In this document: piece after piece, positions 35,244-43,271 of the stretch
Layout of the letters: the number at the start of each line of letters is the position of its first letter
Position numbering within the stretch: position 1 is the stretch's first letter
Origin: Dehalococcoidia bacterium
Lineage (GTDB): Bacteria > Chloroflexota > Dehalococcoidia > Bin125
NCBI GenBank assembly: GCA_022826965.1
Contig: JAJDTU010000011.1
Coordinates: 62,001-126,000, forward strand
Length of the DNA: 64,000 nt
Direction of reading: 5' to 3'
The notes under the pieces: generated by a model
The model's input: the letters and a program-made list of their open reading frames with translations, nothing else
The model's database searches: none
What the model was told of the DNA's origin: nothing
Program-made: the position numbers and the translations under genes

Positions 35244-37403
35244 ATGCCCACACGATTCCGATACTCGCAGTGGGATGGCACTCAGGACATTCCCGCGCTC
35301 GACGCCGACGATGTCCTGCAATCACTTTCAGACGATCTGCTCTCCTTCGGAGACCTGCAGCAGGCGCTGCGCAACATGATGCAGCGCGGCGTGCGCATGC
35401 CCAACGGCGATCGCACCGACGGCATGCGCGACCTGCTTCAGCGTCTTCGACAACAGCGGCGCCAACAGCTCGAGCGCTTCGACCTCTCCTCGGTATTCGA
35501 CGACATCCAGCGCCAGCTCGACGAGATCCTCGATCTTGAACGCGACACGCTCGACGATCGCCTGGACGACGTCGGGCCACGGCCGGAGCCTCAGCAGCCA
35601 ACCGATCAGCAGGATCAATCTGCTCCCCCCGAGGGGGGGAGTTCCCGCGAAGCGGGTGAGGCGGGTGACTCAGATGCTGGCCAACAGAGTGGGCAACAAC
35701 AGGCCTCGCCGCTGACGGAAGACGAAATGGAGCGCCTCAAAGAGGCCTTGCGACAGCGGCTGGAGCGCAAGCAGGAACAGATCGATCGTCTCCCCGAGGA
35801 CGCGGCCGGCCAGGTCAAGGAGTTGCAGGAGTACGAGTTCGAGGACGACGAGGCGCGGCAGAAGTACGAGGAACTGCTCGAACAGCTCAAACAATCGATG
35901 ATGAATCGCTTCTTCCAGGACATGAGCCAGATGATGTCCGACATGTCGCCCGAGGACATGGAGCAAATGCGCGAGATGATGCGCGATCTCAACGAAATGC
36001 TGGAGCGGCAGCGGCGCGGCGAGGACCCGCGCTTCGACGAGTTCATGGACAAGTGGGGCGACATGTTCGGCGATGACCCGCCGCAGTCGCTCGACGAGTT
36101 GGTCGAGCAGATGCAGCGTCAGGCCGCGCAGATGCAGAACCTGATGTCGTCGCTGCCCGGCGACATGCGCCAGCAGCTCGGCGACATGATGCAGCAGCTG
36201 ATGGGCGAGATGGGCATGGAGCAGGAGCTGGCTCAACTCGCGCAGAACCTGGAATCGCTCTATCCGATGCGCGATCTGCTCAACCAGTACCCCTTCCGCG
36301 GACAGGAAGAGATCGACCTGCAGGCGGCGATGTCGCTGATGGGCGACATGCAGCAACTGGATGAGCTCGAGCGGGCGCTGGAGCGCGTCCAGTACGGCGG
36401 CAACATCGATGACATCGACCCCGATCAGCTCGAAGAGCTCATGGGTGAGGAAGCTCGAGAAATCCTCGAGCAACTCAAGCAACTGCTTGAGCTACTCGAG
36501 GAAGCCGGCTACCTCGAGAAGAAGGGCAACGCCTGGGAACTGACGCCGCGGGGTAACCGGCGAATCGGCGAGAAGGCGCTGGCCGAGATCTACGCCAACC
36601 TCAAGCGGCAGAACTTCGGCAAGCACAACGTGCCCGAAACCGGCCGTTACGGAGACCGCGCCGACGATACCAAGCTCTACGAATTCGGCGACCCGTTCCA
36701 TCTCAATCTCAAGGAGACGATCTCGAACGCGATCCTGCGCACCGCCCCCGAGGGCGGACCGCAGGTGCCGGTCAACCTGACCCCTGATGACTTCGAAGTC
36801 TTCCGTTCCGAGACGCTGACGCAGACGGCGACGGTCGTGATGCTCGACCTCTCCTGGTCGATGGCGCTGCGCGGATCGTTCCAGGCGGCCAAGAAGGTCG
36901 CGATGGCGCTGAACAACCTGATCCGCATGCAATATCCGCGGGACTCGCTCTATCTGATTGGGTTCAGCGCCTACGCACGCGAGCTCAAGGCCGACCAGCT
37001 TCCGTACGTTCGCTGGGACGAGACCGTGCTGGGCACCAACATGCACCACGCTCTGCTGATCGCGCAGCAATTGCTGGCCAAGCACAAGGTCGGCACACGG
37101 CAGATCATCATGATCACCGATGGTGAGCCGACGGCTCATCTCGAGCAGGGGCGTTCATACTTCGCGTACCCGCCGTCTCCGATCACGATTCGCGAGACGC
37201 TCAAGGAGGTGCGTCATTGCACGAAGAAGGACATTGTGATCAATGTCTTCATGCTCGACCGCAGTTACTACCTGAAGGAGTTCGTTGACCGCGTGGCGCG
37301 GATCAACGGCGGCCGCGTCTTCTACAGCCAACCCGACGAGCTCGGAGAGTACGTCCTACACGACTTCGTGACCCACCGGCGAAAGACGCTGACCCGCTCC
37401 TGA
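35244..37403 (+). CDS. VWA-domain protein, partner of the AAA+ ATPase, with a repeat element inside the coding sequence
   Basis: 719 aa; ATG at 35244 with AAGGGA eight bases upstream. Long N-terminal coiled-coil/helical half rich in Gln, Glu and Met (many M-Q-Q/D-M-M repeats), then a VWA domain at about 528-715 with a full MIDAS: D535-L-S537-W-S539, G-T-N-M and I-T-D-G-E-P. It should bind metal and hold the target for the AAA+ protein. Residues about 127-144 (S-A-P-P-E-G-G-S-S-R-E-A-G-E-A-G-D) are encoded by a copy of the palindromic repeat at 35617-35661, read in frame in a linker. The gene still reads through without a stop. Confidence 0.88.
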   Translation: MPTRFRYSQWDGTQDIPALDADDVLQSLSDDLLSFGDLQQALRNMMQRGVRMPNGDRTDGMRDLLQRLRQQRRQQLERFDLSSVFDDIQRQLDEILDLERDTLDDRLDDVGPRPEPQQPTDQQDQSAPPEGGSSREAGEAGDSDAGQQSGQQQASPLTEDEMERLKEALRQRLERKQEQIDRLPEDAAGQVKELQEYEFEDDEARQKYEELLEQLKQSMMNRFFQDMSQMMSDMSPEDMEQMREMMRDLNEMLERQRRGEDPRFDEFMDKWGDMFGDDPPQSLDELVEQMQRQAAQMQNLMSSLPGDMRQQLGDMMQQLMGEMGMEQELAQLAQNLESLYPMRDLLNQYPFRGQEEIDLQAAMSLMGDMQQLDELERALERVQYGGNIDDIDPDQLEELMGEEAREILEQLKQLLELLEEAGYLEKKGNAWELTPRGNRRIGEKALAEIYANLKRQNFGKHNVPETGRYGDRADDTKLYEFGDPFHLNLKETISNAILRTAPEGGPQVPVNLTPDDFEVFRSETLTQTATVVMLDLSWSMALRGSFQAAKKVAMALNNLIRMQYPRDSLYLIGFSAYARELKADQLPYVRWDETVLGTNMHHALLIAQQLLAKHKVGTRQIIMITDGEPTAHLEQGRSYFAYPPSPITIRETLKEVRHCTKKDIVINVFMLDRSYYLKEFVDRVARINGGRVFYSQPDELGEYVLHDFVTHRRKTLTRS
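35617..35661 (+). repeat. Palindromic repeat inserted in frame in the VWA gene
   Basis: Reads CTCCCCCC(GA)GGGGGGAG (35623-35641) then CCCGC(GAA)GCGGG (35644-35656) and GTGAGG. On the opposite strand this matches the CCTCACCCGCTTCGCGGGA and CTCCCC-GGGGAGCA-ATT parts of the intergenic copies near 2630. 45 bases or so, so the frame is kept. Confidence 0.75.
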
Positions 37404-37437
37404 GTCGTCGTCCCGCGTCGTCGCCTGCGCGCAACGC

Positions 37438-37848
37438 CTACGCGTCGGACAACCCCAGAACCAGGTCGCGCAGCGTGACCAGACCCAGAGGGTTGCCGTC
37501 GTCGTCGATCACCAGCGCGCGGGATACGCCAAACTGGACCAGCAGCCGCACCGCGTAGCGCGCGAGCATGCCCGAGCGCACCGTCAGAGCGGGCTTCGAC
37601 ATGATCTCGTAGACATTGACCCGTTGGGGAGCGCGATCCTGCGTGATCACGTCTCGTGCCAGGTCGCTCACGGTGACGACTCCCAGTTCGTCGTTGCCGT
37701 GCCGCCGGTTGACCACCAAGGAACTGATCTGCAGCCGCTTCATCGACGCCATCGCCTCGGCTGCCGTCGCCAGCCCGTCGATCGTGTGCAGCTCCGTGCC
37801 CATCACGTCGGACACACGGAGCACCGGTTGGTCCTGCCGATCGGTCAT
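37438..37848 (-). CDS. CBS-domain pair protein
   Basis: 136 aa from the ATG at 37848. Two CBS motifs: V-S-D-V-M-G-T-E-L ... L-G-V-V-T-V-S-D-L and V-Y-E-I-M-S-K-P-A-L ... L-G-L-V-T-L-R-D-L. It should bind adenosyl nucleotides and regulate a partner. Its start overlaps the stop of the PII-like gene (ATGA), so it is the last gene of the DUF1538 operon and translationally coupled. Confidence 0.85.
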   Translation of the reverse strand: MTDRQDQPVLRVSDVMGTELHTIDGLATAAEAMASMKRLQISSLVVNRRHGNDELGVVTVSDLARDVITQDRAPQRVNVYEIMSKPALTVRSGMLARYAVRLLVQFGVSRALVIDDDGNPLGLVTLRDLVLGLSDA

Positions 37849-38195
37849 ATGGCTTCTTCCAACTCTTCCATCAGCCTCGGCAACTGCGTCGAGAGGCCGA
37901 CCGCGTCCTCGATCGTGATTTGAAAGGCCACGCCATCGCCATGCTCGCGATTCATGTCGCCCGCCTCCGCGATTCGCTCGAGGATGTCTCGCGCCCGCGA
38001 CTCGGCCACCAGGAACAGGATCATGTCCCGCCGTGATGACAGGTCTAGCCCCAGGAACGTCTTTTCGGGCTGCAGTCCCTCCCCGCGCACACCGCCGATA
38101 ATCGTGTCCCCTGTCGCGCCGCCCGCCCGCGCCGCATCGATGACATCGGTTGTCTTGTCGTCGCCGACCAGGGCGACGACCAGCGCCAACTTCAT
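37845..38195 (-). CDS. PII-like (GlnB-fold) regulator
   Basis: 116 aa. Ferredoxin-like fold: M-K-L-A-L-V-V-A-L-V-G-D-D-K, a T-loop region with G-A-T-G-D-T-I-I-G-G-V-R-G, and F-L-V-A-E-S-R-A-R-D-I-L. Classical PII signatures (the uridylylated Tyr) are absent, so it is a PII-like sensor rather than GlnB. It lies between membrane proteins and a CBS protein with 4-base overlaps on both sides. It probably gates the DUF1538 transporters by ligand binding. Confidence 0.75.
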   Translation of the reverse strand: MKLALVVALVGDDKTTDVIDAARAGGATGDTIIGGVRGEGLQPEKTFLGLDLSSRRDMILFLVAESRARDILERIAEAGDMNREHGDGVAFQITIEDAVGLSTQLPRLMEELEEAI

Positions 38196-38974
38196 AGCTC
38201 GACCTCCTGTTGTTCTTTCCGCCTGCGCCAGCGTTCCACCCAGTCTGCACTGATTGCATAGCCTAGTACCGTCATGATCGGGAAGACACTGGCGAACGCG
38301 ATCAAGCCAAAGCCGTCAATCAGCGGGCTCCGGCCCGGTATGTTGGCAGCCAGTCCCAACCCCAGCGCCGCGACCACCGGTACCGTCACGGTCGACGTCG
38401 TGACGCCCCCGCTGTCGTAGGCCAGCGGGACGATCGTACGGCTGGCCAGGTACGTTTGCACGATGACGATCACGTAGGCCCCCACGATGTACCACGGCAG
38501 CGGCGTGCCGGTCACGATCCGGAAGCAGCCCAGCGCCACGCCGGCGGCGACACCCACCGCCACGGCGAGCCGCAGCGCCCAGGCCTTCACTGCGCCGCCC
38601 GACACCTCCTCGGCCTTCAAACCGACGGCGATCAGCGAGGGTTCGGCCACGGTCGCCGCGAAGCCGATTGCCCCCGCGAAGAGATACACCAGCCAGTAGT
38701 CTTCCCAGCGCACGGCGCCCGCCACCGTCCGTGCCTCTTCCGTCAGCTGCCGCGCCATCGTCTCCCCGATTGGGAACAGTGCCTGGTCCAGCCCGATCAG
38801 GAACAGCGCCAGTCCCAGCAACACCATCACCGACCCGGTGACGATGCCCGCGATGTTGAGCGGCTTGCGCCGCAGCACCACCACCTGGAACACGACAAGG
38901 ATCGCGATGATCGGCGATACATCGCGAAGCGTGTACAGCAGGGTTTCGCCAAACAATGCGAGAGCATCCAGCAT
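38192..38974 (-). CDS. DUF1538 membrane protein, second copy
   Basis: 260 aa, about seven membrane helices. DUF1538 signatures: [26 protein letters not shown] and [12 protein letters not shown]. The repeated G-V-T-T-S motif and the T-V-A-E-P helix suggest a transporter core; no substrate is known. ATGA overlap with the PII-like gene downstream and TGATG overlap with the first DUF1538 gene upstream. Confidence 0.85.
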   Translation of the reverse strand: MLDALALFGETLLYTLRDVSPIIAILVVFQVVVLRRKPLNIAGIVTGSVMVLLGLALFLIGLDQALFPIGETMARQLTEEARTVAGAVRWEDYWLVYLFAGAIGFAATVAEPSLIAVGLKAEEVSGGAVKAWALRLAVAVGVAAGVALGCFRIVTGTPLPWYIVGAYVIVIVQTYLASRTIVPLAYDSGGVTTSTVTVPVVAALGLGLAANIPGRSPLIDGFGLIAFASVFPIMTVLGYAISADWVERWRRRKEQQEVEL

Positions 38975-39687
38975 CAGGACACCATCCCGTAGCCCAGCAC
39001 GCAGATCATCGGCGTGAGGCTGGCAAACGCGATCAGACCGAAGCCGTCGAGCATCGGGTTGCGCCCACGGATCGCGGAGGCCAGTCCCACGCCCAGCGCC
39101 GTGATCAGAGGCACTGTGATCGTGCTGGTCGTCACCCCGCCCGAGTCGTAGGCCACACCCACGATCTCCTCGGGCGCGAACACCGTCATCAGCATGACCA
39201 AGATGTAGCCGGCGATGATGAACCGGTGAATCGGCCAACCCTTGAGAATGCGCAGCACCCCCAGGACGATGGCGAGACCGACGGCGACCGCCACCACCAC
39301 GCGTAGTTCAAGCGCGTACCGGTCCTGAGCAGCCTCGCTGCGGCCGATGAACCTCGCTTCCGCCGCCACTTCCGCCGCCTCGCCCGCCACGGCGATCAGC
39401 GCCGGCTCGGCGACCGTCGTGCCGAAGCCGAGCGAGAAGGCGAGGGCGAGCAGCCAGAAGGTGCTGCCCTTTTGCGCCATCCCCTGAGCCAGCGCCTCGC
39501 CGAGCGGGAACAACCCACTCTCGAGACCCTGAACGAACAGCGCCAGCCCGACGATCACGCACACCAGGCCGACCGCCACCTCGACCACATCGGGAAACGG
39601 TTGGCGTATGACGACCACCTGGAACAGGACGATCACGGCGAAGATCGGAAGCAAATCCCGAACGGCGCCGAGGTGCCGCTTGGCCAT
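38974..39687 (-). CDS. DUF1538 membrane protein, first copy
   Basis: 237 aa from the ATG at 39687. A TTG at 39708 has GAGGAG six bases upstream and would add seven residues; either is possible. Same signatures as the following gene: [37 protein letters not shown]. The two copies probably form a heterodimer or the two halves of one transporter. First gene of the four-gene operon. Confidence 0.85.
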   Translation of the reverse strand: MAKRHLGAVRDLLPIFAVIVLFQVVVIRQPFPDVVEVAVGLVCVIVGLALFVQGLESGLFPLGEALAQGMAQKGSTFWLLALAFSLGFGTTVAEPALIAVAGEAAEVAAEARFIGRSEAAQDRYALELRVVVAVAVGLAIVLGVLRILKGWPIHRFIIAGYILVMLMTVFAPEEIVGVAYDSGGVTTSTITVPLITALGVGLASAIRGRNPMLDGFGLIAFASLTPMICVLGYGMVS

Positions 39688-39844
39688 GACCAGCGCGAAG
39701 TTCAACAACTCGGACTCCTCGCGCCTGGGTGCACAGGATCGATGCGCCCGCACAGCGCGCCTGCGCAATGCGCATCGGCAAGAGACAGGTTATGCGTCCC
39801 TCGGCGAAGGCAATCGACCGGCCTGGGACACGGGAGTGCGTTGG

Positions 39845-40381
39845 TCAGCCTGCGCTCCGAGCCGCACCGCTCGATGCTTGCCACTGAGTCCACCGCTTGG
39901 CAAACATCTTCAGGCCCGCGCGGTACGCGAACCCCTGGATGAGCACGTTTCCGAAGAACACGCCGGCGAAGTATCCGCCCAGCACCAGGAAGATGACCGC
40001 GAATACCTTGGTCCAGCCGGGAAGGAAGAGGATCATCAGGATCGACAGCCCGGTCGCGAGCAGGATCCCCGTCCAGGCGGCGAGGTGGACGTAGAGACCC
40101 TCGCGCTTGCGCTTCGCGTGGTAAATCTGGGCCAGATCGCGGTCAATCTTGTCGACAGCCGGAGTGCGCTCGGTTGTCTCGCCACAGACGCTGCACGAGT
40201 CTTCATTCCCGAGCGGAGCAGAGCAGTAGCCGCAGAAGCGGCCGATGTTCGGAGCGTTGCCCGCCCGTATCTCGGCAATCATCTCGTCCAGCTCGGCAGA
40301 GAACGGCACCTCGCGAGTCGGAACGAAATCTCCGTCGCGAAACGTGGGCTGCGCAATCGACGGCGCGGATTGAGTAGACAT
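39845..40381 (-). CDS. Zinc-ribbon membrane protein
   Basis: 178 aa. A zinc ribbon C-G-Y-C-x9-C-S-V-C in the first third, then two membrane helices (about 105-150) and a basic tail. The N-terminus is Ser/Pro-rich. Unknown function; proteins of this design are common and uncharacterised. It ends 77 bases before any other gene start on its strand. Confidence 0.65.
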   Translation of the reverse strand: MSTQSAPSIAQPTFRDGDFVPTREVPFSAELDEMIAEIRAGNAPNIGRFCGYCSAPLGNEDSCSVCGETTERTPAVDKIDRDLAQIYHAKRKREGLYVHLAAWTGILLATGLSILMILFLPGWTKVFAVIFLVLGGYFAGVFFGNVLIQGFAYRAGLKMFAKRWTQWQASSGAARSAG

Positions 40382-40386
40382 CGTGT

Positions 40387-40842
40387 CTATTGCGGCCAGT
40401 CGGCCGGACGGCGTCCCGGCAGCCAGGAGTAAATCTGGACCAGCACGCCGCCGGTGTCGCGCGGGTGGATGAAGAACTGGTTCCACTCGAAATCGGAGTA
40501 TGGCTCGCTCAGCGGCTCGATGCCCATCTCCTCGCGCACAAACTCGCAGGCCACGTCGGCGTCCTCGACCTCGACCGTGATGTGGTGCATGCCCGGGCCG
40601 CGCTGGTCGATGAACTTCTGCACGAAGGACGACTCGTCGAACGGCCCGATGATCTCAAGCCCCACTTGCCGCCTGGGGAAGTGAAACTGGGAGACGCGGA
40701 AACCGCCCTCGTTAGAAACGGTCCAGTGATCAAGCTCGAGTCCGAAGAGCTGGCCCCAGAACTTGGACGCGGCCTTGGGATCTTCGGCCGCGATTGCGAG
40801 GTGGTCGAGCCGCACCCAGCCGAGACCCTTCTGGTCAGCCAT
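40387..40842 (-). CDS. VOC-superfamily protein, methylmalonyl-CoA-epimerase-like
   Basis: 151 aa. Two glyoxalase-type beta-alpha-beta-beta-beta units: L-D-H14-L-A-I-A at the start, G-M-H-H-I-T-V-E-V in the middle and H-P-R-D-T-G-G-V-L-V-Q-I at the end. Compared with methylmalonyl-CoA epimerases, the last metal-binding Glu (V-L-V-E) is Gln, while the first-half position often Gln appears as Glu (V-G-L-E). The metal site may be complete with the two swapped. It may be an epimerase or another VOC enzyme. It is far from the mutase gene (28 kb). Confidence 0.75.
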   Translation of the reverse strand: MADQKGLGWVRLDHLAIAAEDPKAASKFWGQLFGLELDHWTVSNEGGFRVSQFHFPRRQVGLEIIGPFDESSFVQKFIDQRGPGMHHITVEVEDADVACEFVREEMGIEPLSEPYSDFEWNQFFIHPRDTGGVLVQIYSWLPGRRPADWPQ

Positions 40843-40928
40843 GTCCTCCCTGCTCCAATCGAGACCAGCTTAGACGACGGCTGCCACGCTCCAGATGTCG
40901 CAGGAATGACGAGATTCGGACTTCCAAG

Positions 40929-40934
40929 TATGTT
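40929..40934 (+). promoter_or_regulatory. -10 box of a leaderless transcript
   Basis: TATGTT ends six bases before the ATG at 40941; no ribosome site between. Confidence 0.4.
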
Positions 40935-40940
40935 GCACAG

Positions 40941-41924
40941 ATGCAAGCGAACGACATCATCTTCGTCGTCAACCCAAACTCGGGACACGCTCTGCATCCA
41001 CGGACCCTGACGGCGCTGTGCCGCGCGGCCTGCGACCAGAGCGGTCGCACCGCGGAGGTGATCGCGACTCGCACGCCGGAAGAGGCGACCGAGACTGCCC
41101 GCCAGGCCCACGAATCGGGAGCAGCGGCGATCTTCGGATGCGGCGGAGACGGCACGCTGTCGTCAATTCTGCAGGGCCTGCCCGTCGGCTCGCCGACTGC
41201 GCTGGGCGCGGTCCCGCTGGGCACGGCGAACGTCTGGGCGTACGAAACGAACCTGCCCATGACGCCGATGGCCGCCATCTCATCACAACTGGCGGCCCTG
41301 GAAGGCAGGCAGGGCAACTCGATCTGGATCGACACAGGACGAGTCTGGTCGACCCAGGCAGACGACTCCGTCGTCTCCCAGCGTTTCCTGCTCATGGCGA
41401 GCTGGGGTCTCGATGCGGCCGCCGTGAACGGAATCGCGGGTAGCAACCGGCGATCGGGGATGAAGCGGATGCTCGGCGAGCCCGCCTACTTCCTGTCCGC
41501 GGTGCAGGAAGCGATCGGTCGCAAGGCGTGGCCGATCGCGTTCAGCCTCGACGGCGCTCCTCCTCGCACCGTTGAGGTTGGACTGATGACCGTCGGCAAC
41601 ACTCGGATGCTCGGGACCTGGCTGGAGGTCAATCCGAAGGCCAATGTCGTCGACGGCGAACTCGACCTGTTGATGTTCAAGGGCGCGCCCTGGCGGGCGC
41701 TTGCGCTCTCACCCTTCGCTCGTCACGGCTGGTTGCCGCACGGGCCGGGCGTCTCCAACCACCGCTTCCGCCGGCTCGAAATGACCCCGCTCAACGAGAC
41801 GCCGCCGATGCAGATCGACGGCGAAATCGGCCCGGCCACGGCCTACGCGATCGACATCGAACCGCAAGCCCTCAAGGCACTCTGCCCGGTGCCGACCTCG
41901 GAGGTCCTGGGCGGCTACGGGTAG
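40941..41924 (+). CDS. Diacylglycerol-kinase-like lipid kinase
   Basis: 327 aa from the ATG at 40941; earlier in-frame sequence overlaps the divergent VOC gene. N-terminal nucleotide fold with V-N-P-N-S-G, G-C-G-G-D-G-T-L and P-L-G-T-A-N, as in YegS/DgkB lipid kinases; C-terminal beta domain with D-G-E-L-D-L-L and M-Q-I-D-G-E. It should phosphorylate a membrane diacylglycerol or related lipid. It is convergent with the ferritin-like gene. Confidence 0.87.
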   Translation: MQANDIIFVVNPNSGHALHPRTLTALCRAACDQSGRTAEVIATRTPEEATETARQAHESGAAAIFGCGGDGTLSSILQGLPVGSPTALGAVPLGTANVWAYETNLPMTPMAAISSQLAALEGRQGNSIWIDTGRVWSTQADDSVVSQRFLLMASWGLDAAAVNGIAGSNRRSGMKRMLGEPAYFLSAVQEAIGRKAWPIAFSLDGAPPRTVEVGLMTVGNTRMLGTWLEVNPKANVVDGELDLLMFKGAPWRALALSPFARHGWLPHGPGVSNHRFRRLEMTPLNETPPMQIDGEIGPATAYAIDIEPQALKALCPVPTSEVLGGYG

Positions 41925-41932
41925 TCCCGGTC

Positions 41933-43171
41933 CTAGTTCTGGGCAACAGCCCTCACGGCGACGATCCCGCCTTCGAGCGGATCCTTGACCTGGCCGACCA
42001 GACCGGGATGCACCGTCGGACGGTCGAAGTTGATCGAGGCCAGATTGTCGACGTATGCGTCGTACTGCCGCTGCCGCAGCGTCTTCAGCTTGTCGACCCC
42101 GGCCTGCAGATTCTCGACGCCGCCGGCGAGTAACACGATCAGCGCCTCGCGCTCGGTCGTCGACAGCCGCATCTCCTGGACCAACGATGCTTCAGCGCGC
42201 AAGAACTGGATACCCAGGCGCTTGTCCGCCTCCGGCTTGAATCGCTCGTACCACTCAAGGTGGCTGAGCCCATAGGCGAGGTGTCTGCGCGAATCCTCCG
42301 CGATCTTCGCGAACATGTCGCGCTCGACCTCCGTCTGCGCCCACTCCGAGGCCGACTCAAACAACGTCACCTCGTAGCTCTTGTAGACCACGTCGAGCGC
42401 GATGACGAGATCAGTGAACGTCAGGCCCTGGTACCAACCTCGATAAATCTGACCCAGCGGCGCCTGTCCGAGGCCGCCGCCGTTGATCAGCGCGCGCTTG
42501 CGCAAGACTTCGACCTTACGGCCCGCATCGAATGCCTGGGTTGCCAGGAACAGCTTGACCTCGTGAAAGCCGTACGAGATTTCTTCCAGCCAGCGGCCGA
42601 TGATCTTCTGCTCGACCAGGCCGTTGTTCGAGTAGATCGTGCAGATTTGCCCGATCGCGCGTTCGAGCTCCTCCGGGAGCTCTTCGAGGCCGTTCTCCCA
42701 ATCGAGTTCGATCGCCGGAGTCCAGCGAGCCTTGATCGCGTCCTCGTACAGATCGACGGCGTTCTCCGACCAGACCTCCGCCTTGTCGAAGATCGAGTAT
42801 CCGGCGGCCATGATCTGGCCGGTCGTCTCGGTTCCGCGCGGCGCGTCGTTGGGCAGCTCCCAGCTGTCCGGCACAATTCCGTAGCTGCCAATGTTGATGT
42901 CGCGCAGGCGCAGGCCGTCTGGCCCGGGCGTCGCCTTGAGGCCGATTTCGGCCGGCGAGTTGAAGATGTTGAACGGCGCCTTGGCGAAAGGGTTGTCGGG
43001 ATGGTCCTCGAGGAAGTCGAGCCACCCGTTGAGCTTCTCTTCGCTGAGCTCGCCGCGAGCGAGGTTCTCGACCTGCTTGTCCGTGGCGGCGGACTCTTCG
43101 ATTCGCTCGATTAACTCCTCAGACCAGCCGGCCTTCTTGGCGCGCACCTTGGTCGTCGTCGACAGTTCCAT
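41933..43171 (-). CDS. Ferritin-like protein that has lost its diiron ligands, paralogue of the next gene
   Basis: 412 aa, helical. Aligns without gaps over 57 residues with the protein at 43272 (E-R-A-I/M ... L-R-K-R). Five of the six expected diiron ligands are replaced: G184 for Glu130, A216 for Glu162, K219 for His165, K264 for Glu208, S294 for Glu238; only H297 remains. It cannot hold the same metal centre and probably acts as a structural or regulatory partner, as beta subunits do beside alpha subunits in some diiron monooxygenases. It has an extra N-terminal 70 residues. Gene order: canonical copy first, this one second, 100 bases apart with a hairpin between. Confidence 0.78.
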   Translation of the reverse strand: MELSTTTKVRAKKAGWSEELIERIEESAATDKQVENLARGELSEEKLNGWLDFLEDHPDNPFAKAPFNIFNSPAEIGLKATPGPDGLRLRDINIGSYGIVPDSWELPNDAPRGTETTGQIMAAGYSIFDKAEVWSENAVDLYEDAIKARWTPAIELDWENGLEELPEELERAIGQICTIYSNNGLVEQKIIGRWLEEISYGFHEVKLFLATQAFDAGRKVEVLRKRALINGGGLGQAPLGQIYRGWYQGLTFTDLVIALDVVYKSYEVTLFESASEWAQTEVERDMFAKIAEDSRRHLAYGLSHLEWYERFKPEADKRLGIQFLRAEASLVQEMRLSTTEREALIVLLAGGVENLQAGVDKLKTLRQRQYDAYVDNLASINFDRPTVHPGLVGQVKDPLEGGIVAVRAVAQN

Positions 43172-43222
43172 GGTCCAACTCTTCCATCAAAGGGGGTTCG
43201 GTCCGCATCGCGCAAACGCGCA

Positions 43223-43243
43223 GGGCGCCCGCGAAGGGCGCCC
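43223..43243 (-). terminator. Hairpin between two ferritin-like genes
   Basis: Perfect 8-bp stem GGGCGCCC with loop GCGAA between the stop of the 43272 gene and the start of the 41933 gene. It may cause partial termination, or stabilise the upstream message so the two proteins are made in different amounts. Confidence 0.5.
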
Positions 43244-43271
43244 CGAGGTGGATGCTCCGCATCCCGCGAGA

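Noticed and set aside
33762-37403. Magnesium chelatase of chlorophyll synthesis
   Set aside because: Only the AAA+ and VWA parts occur; no H subunit or pigment genes. Such pairs are common in non-photosynthetic bacteria.
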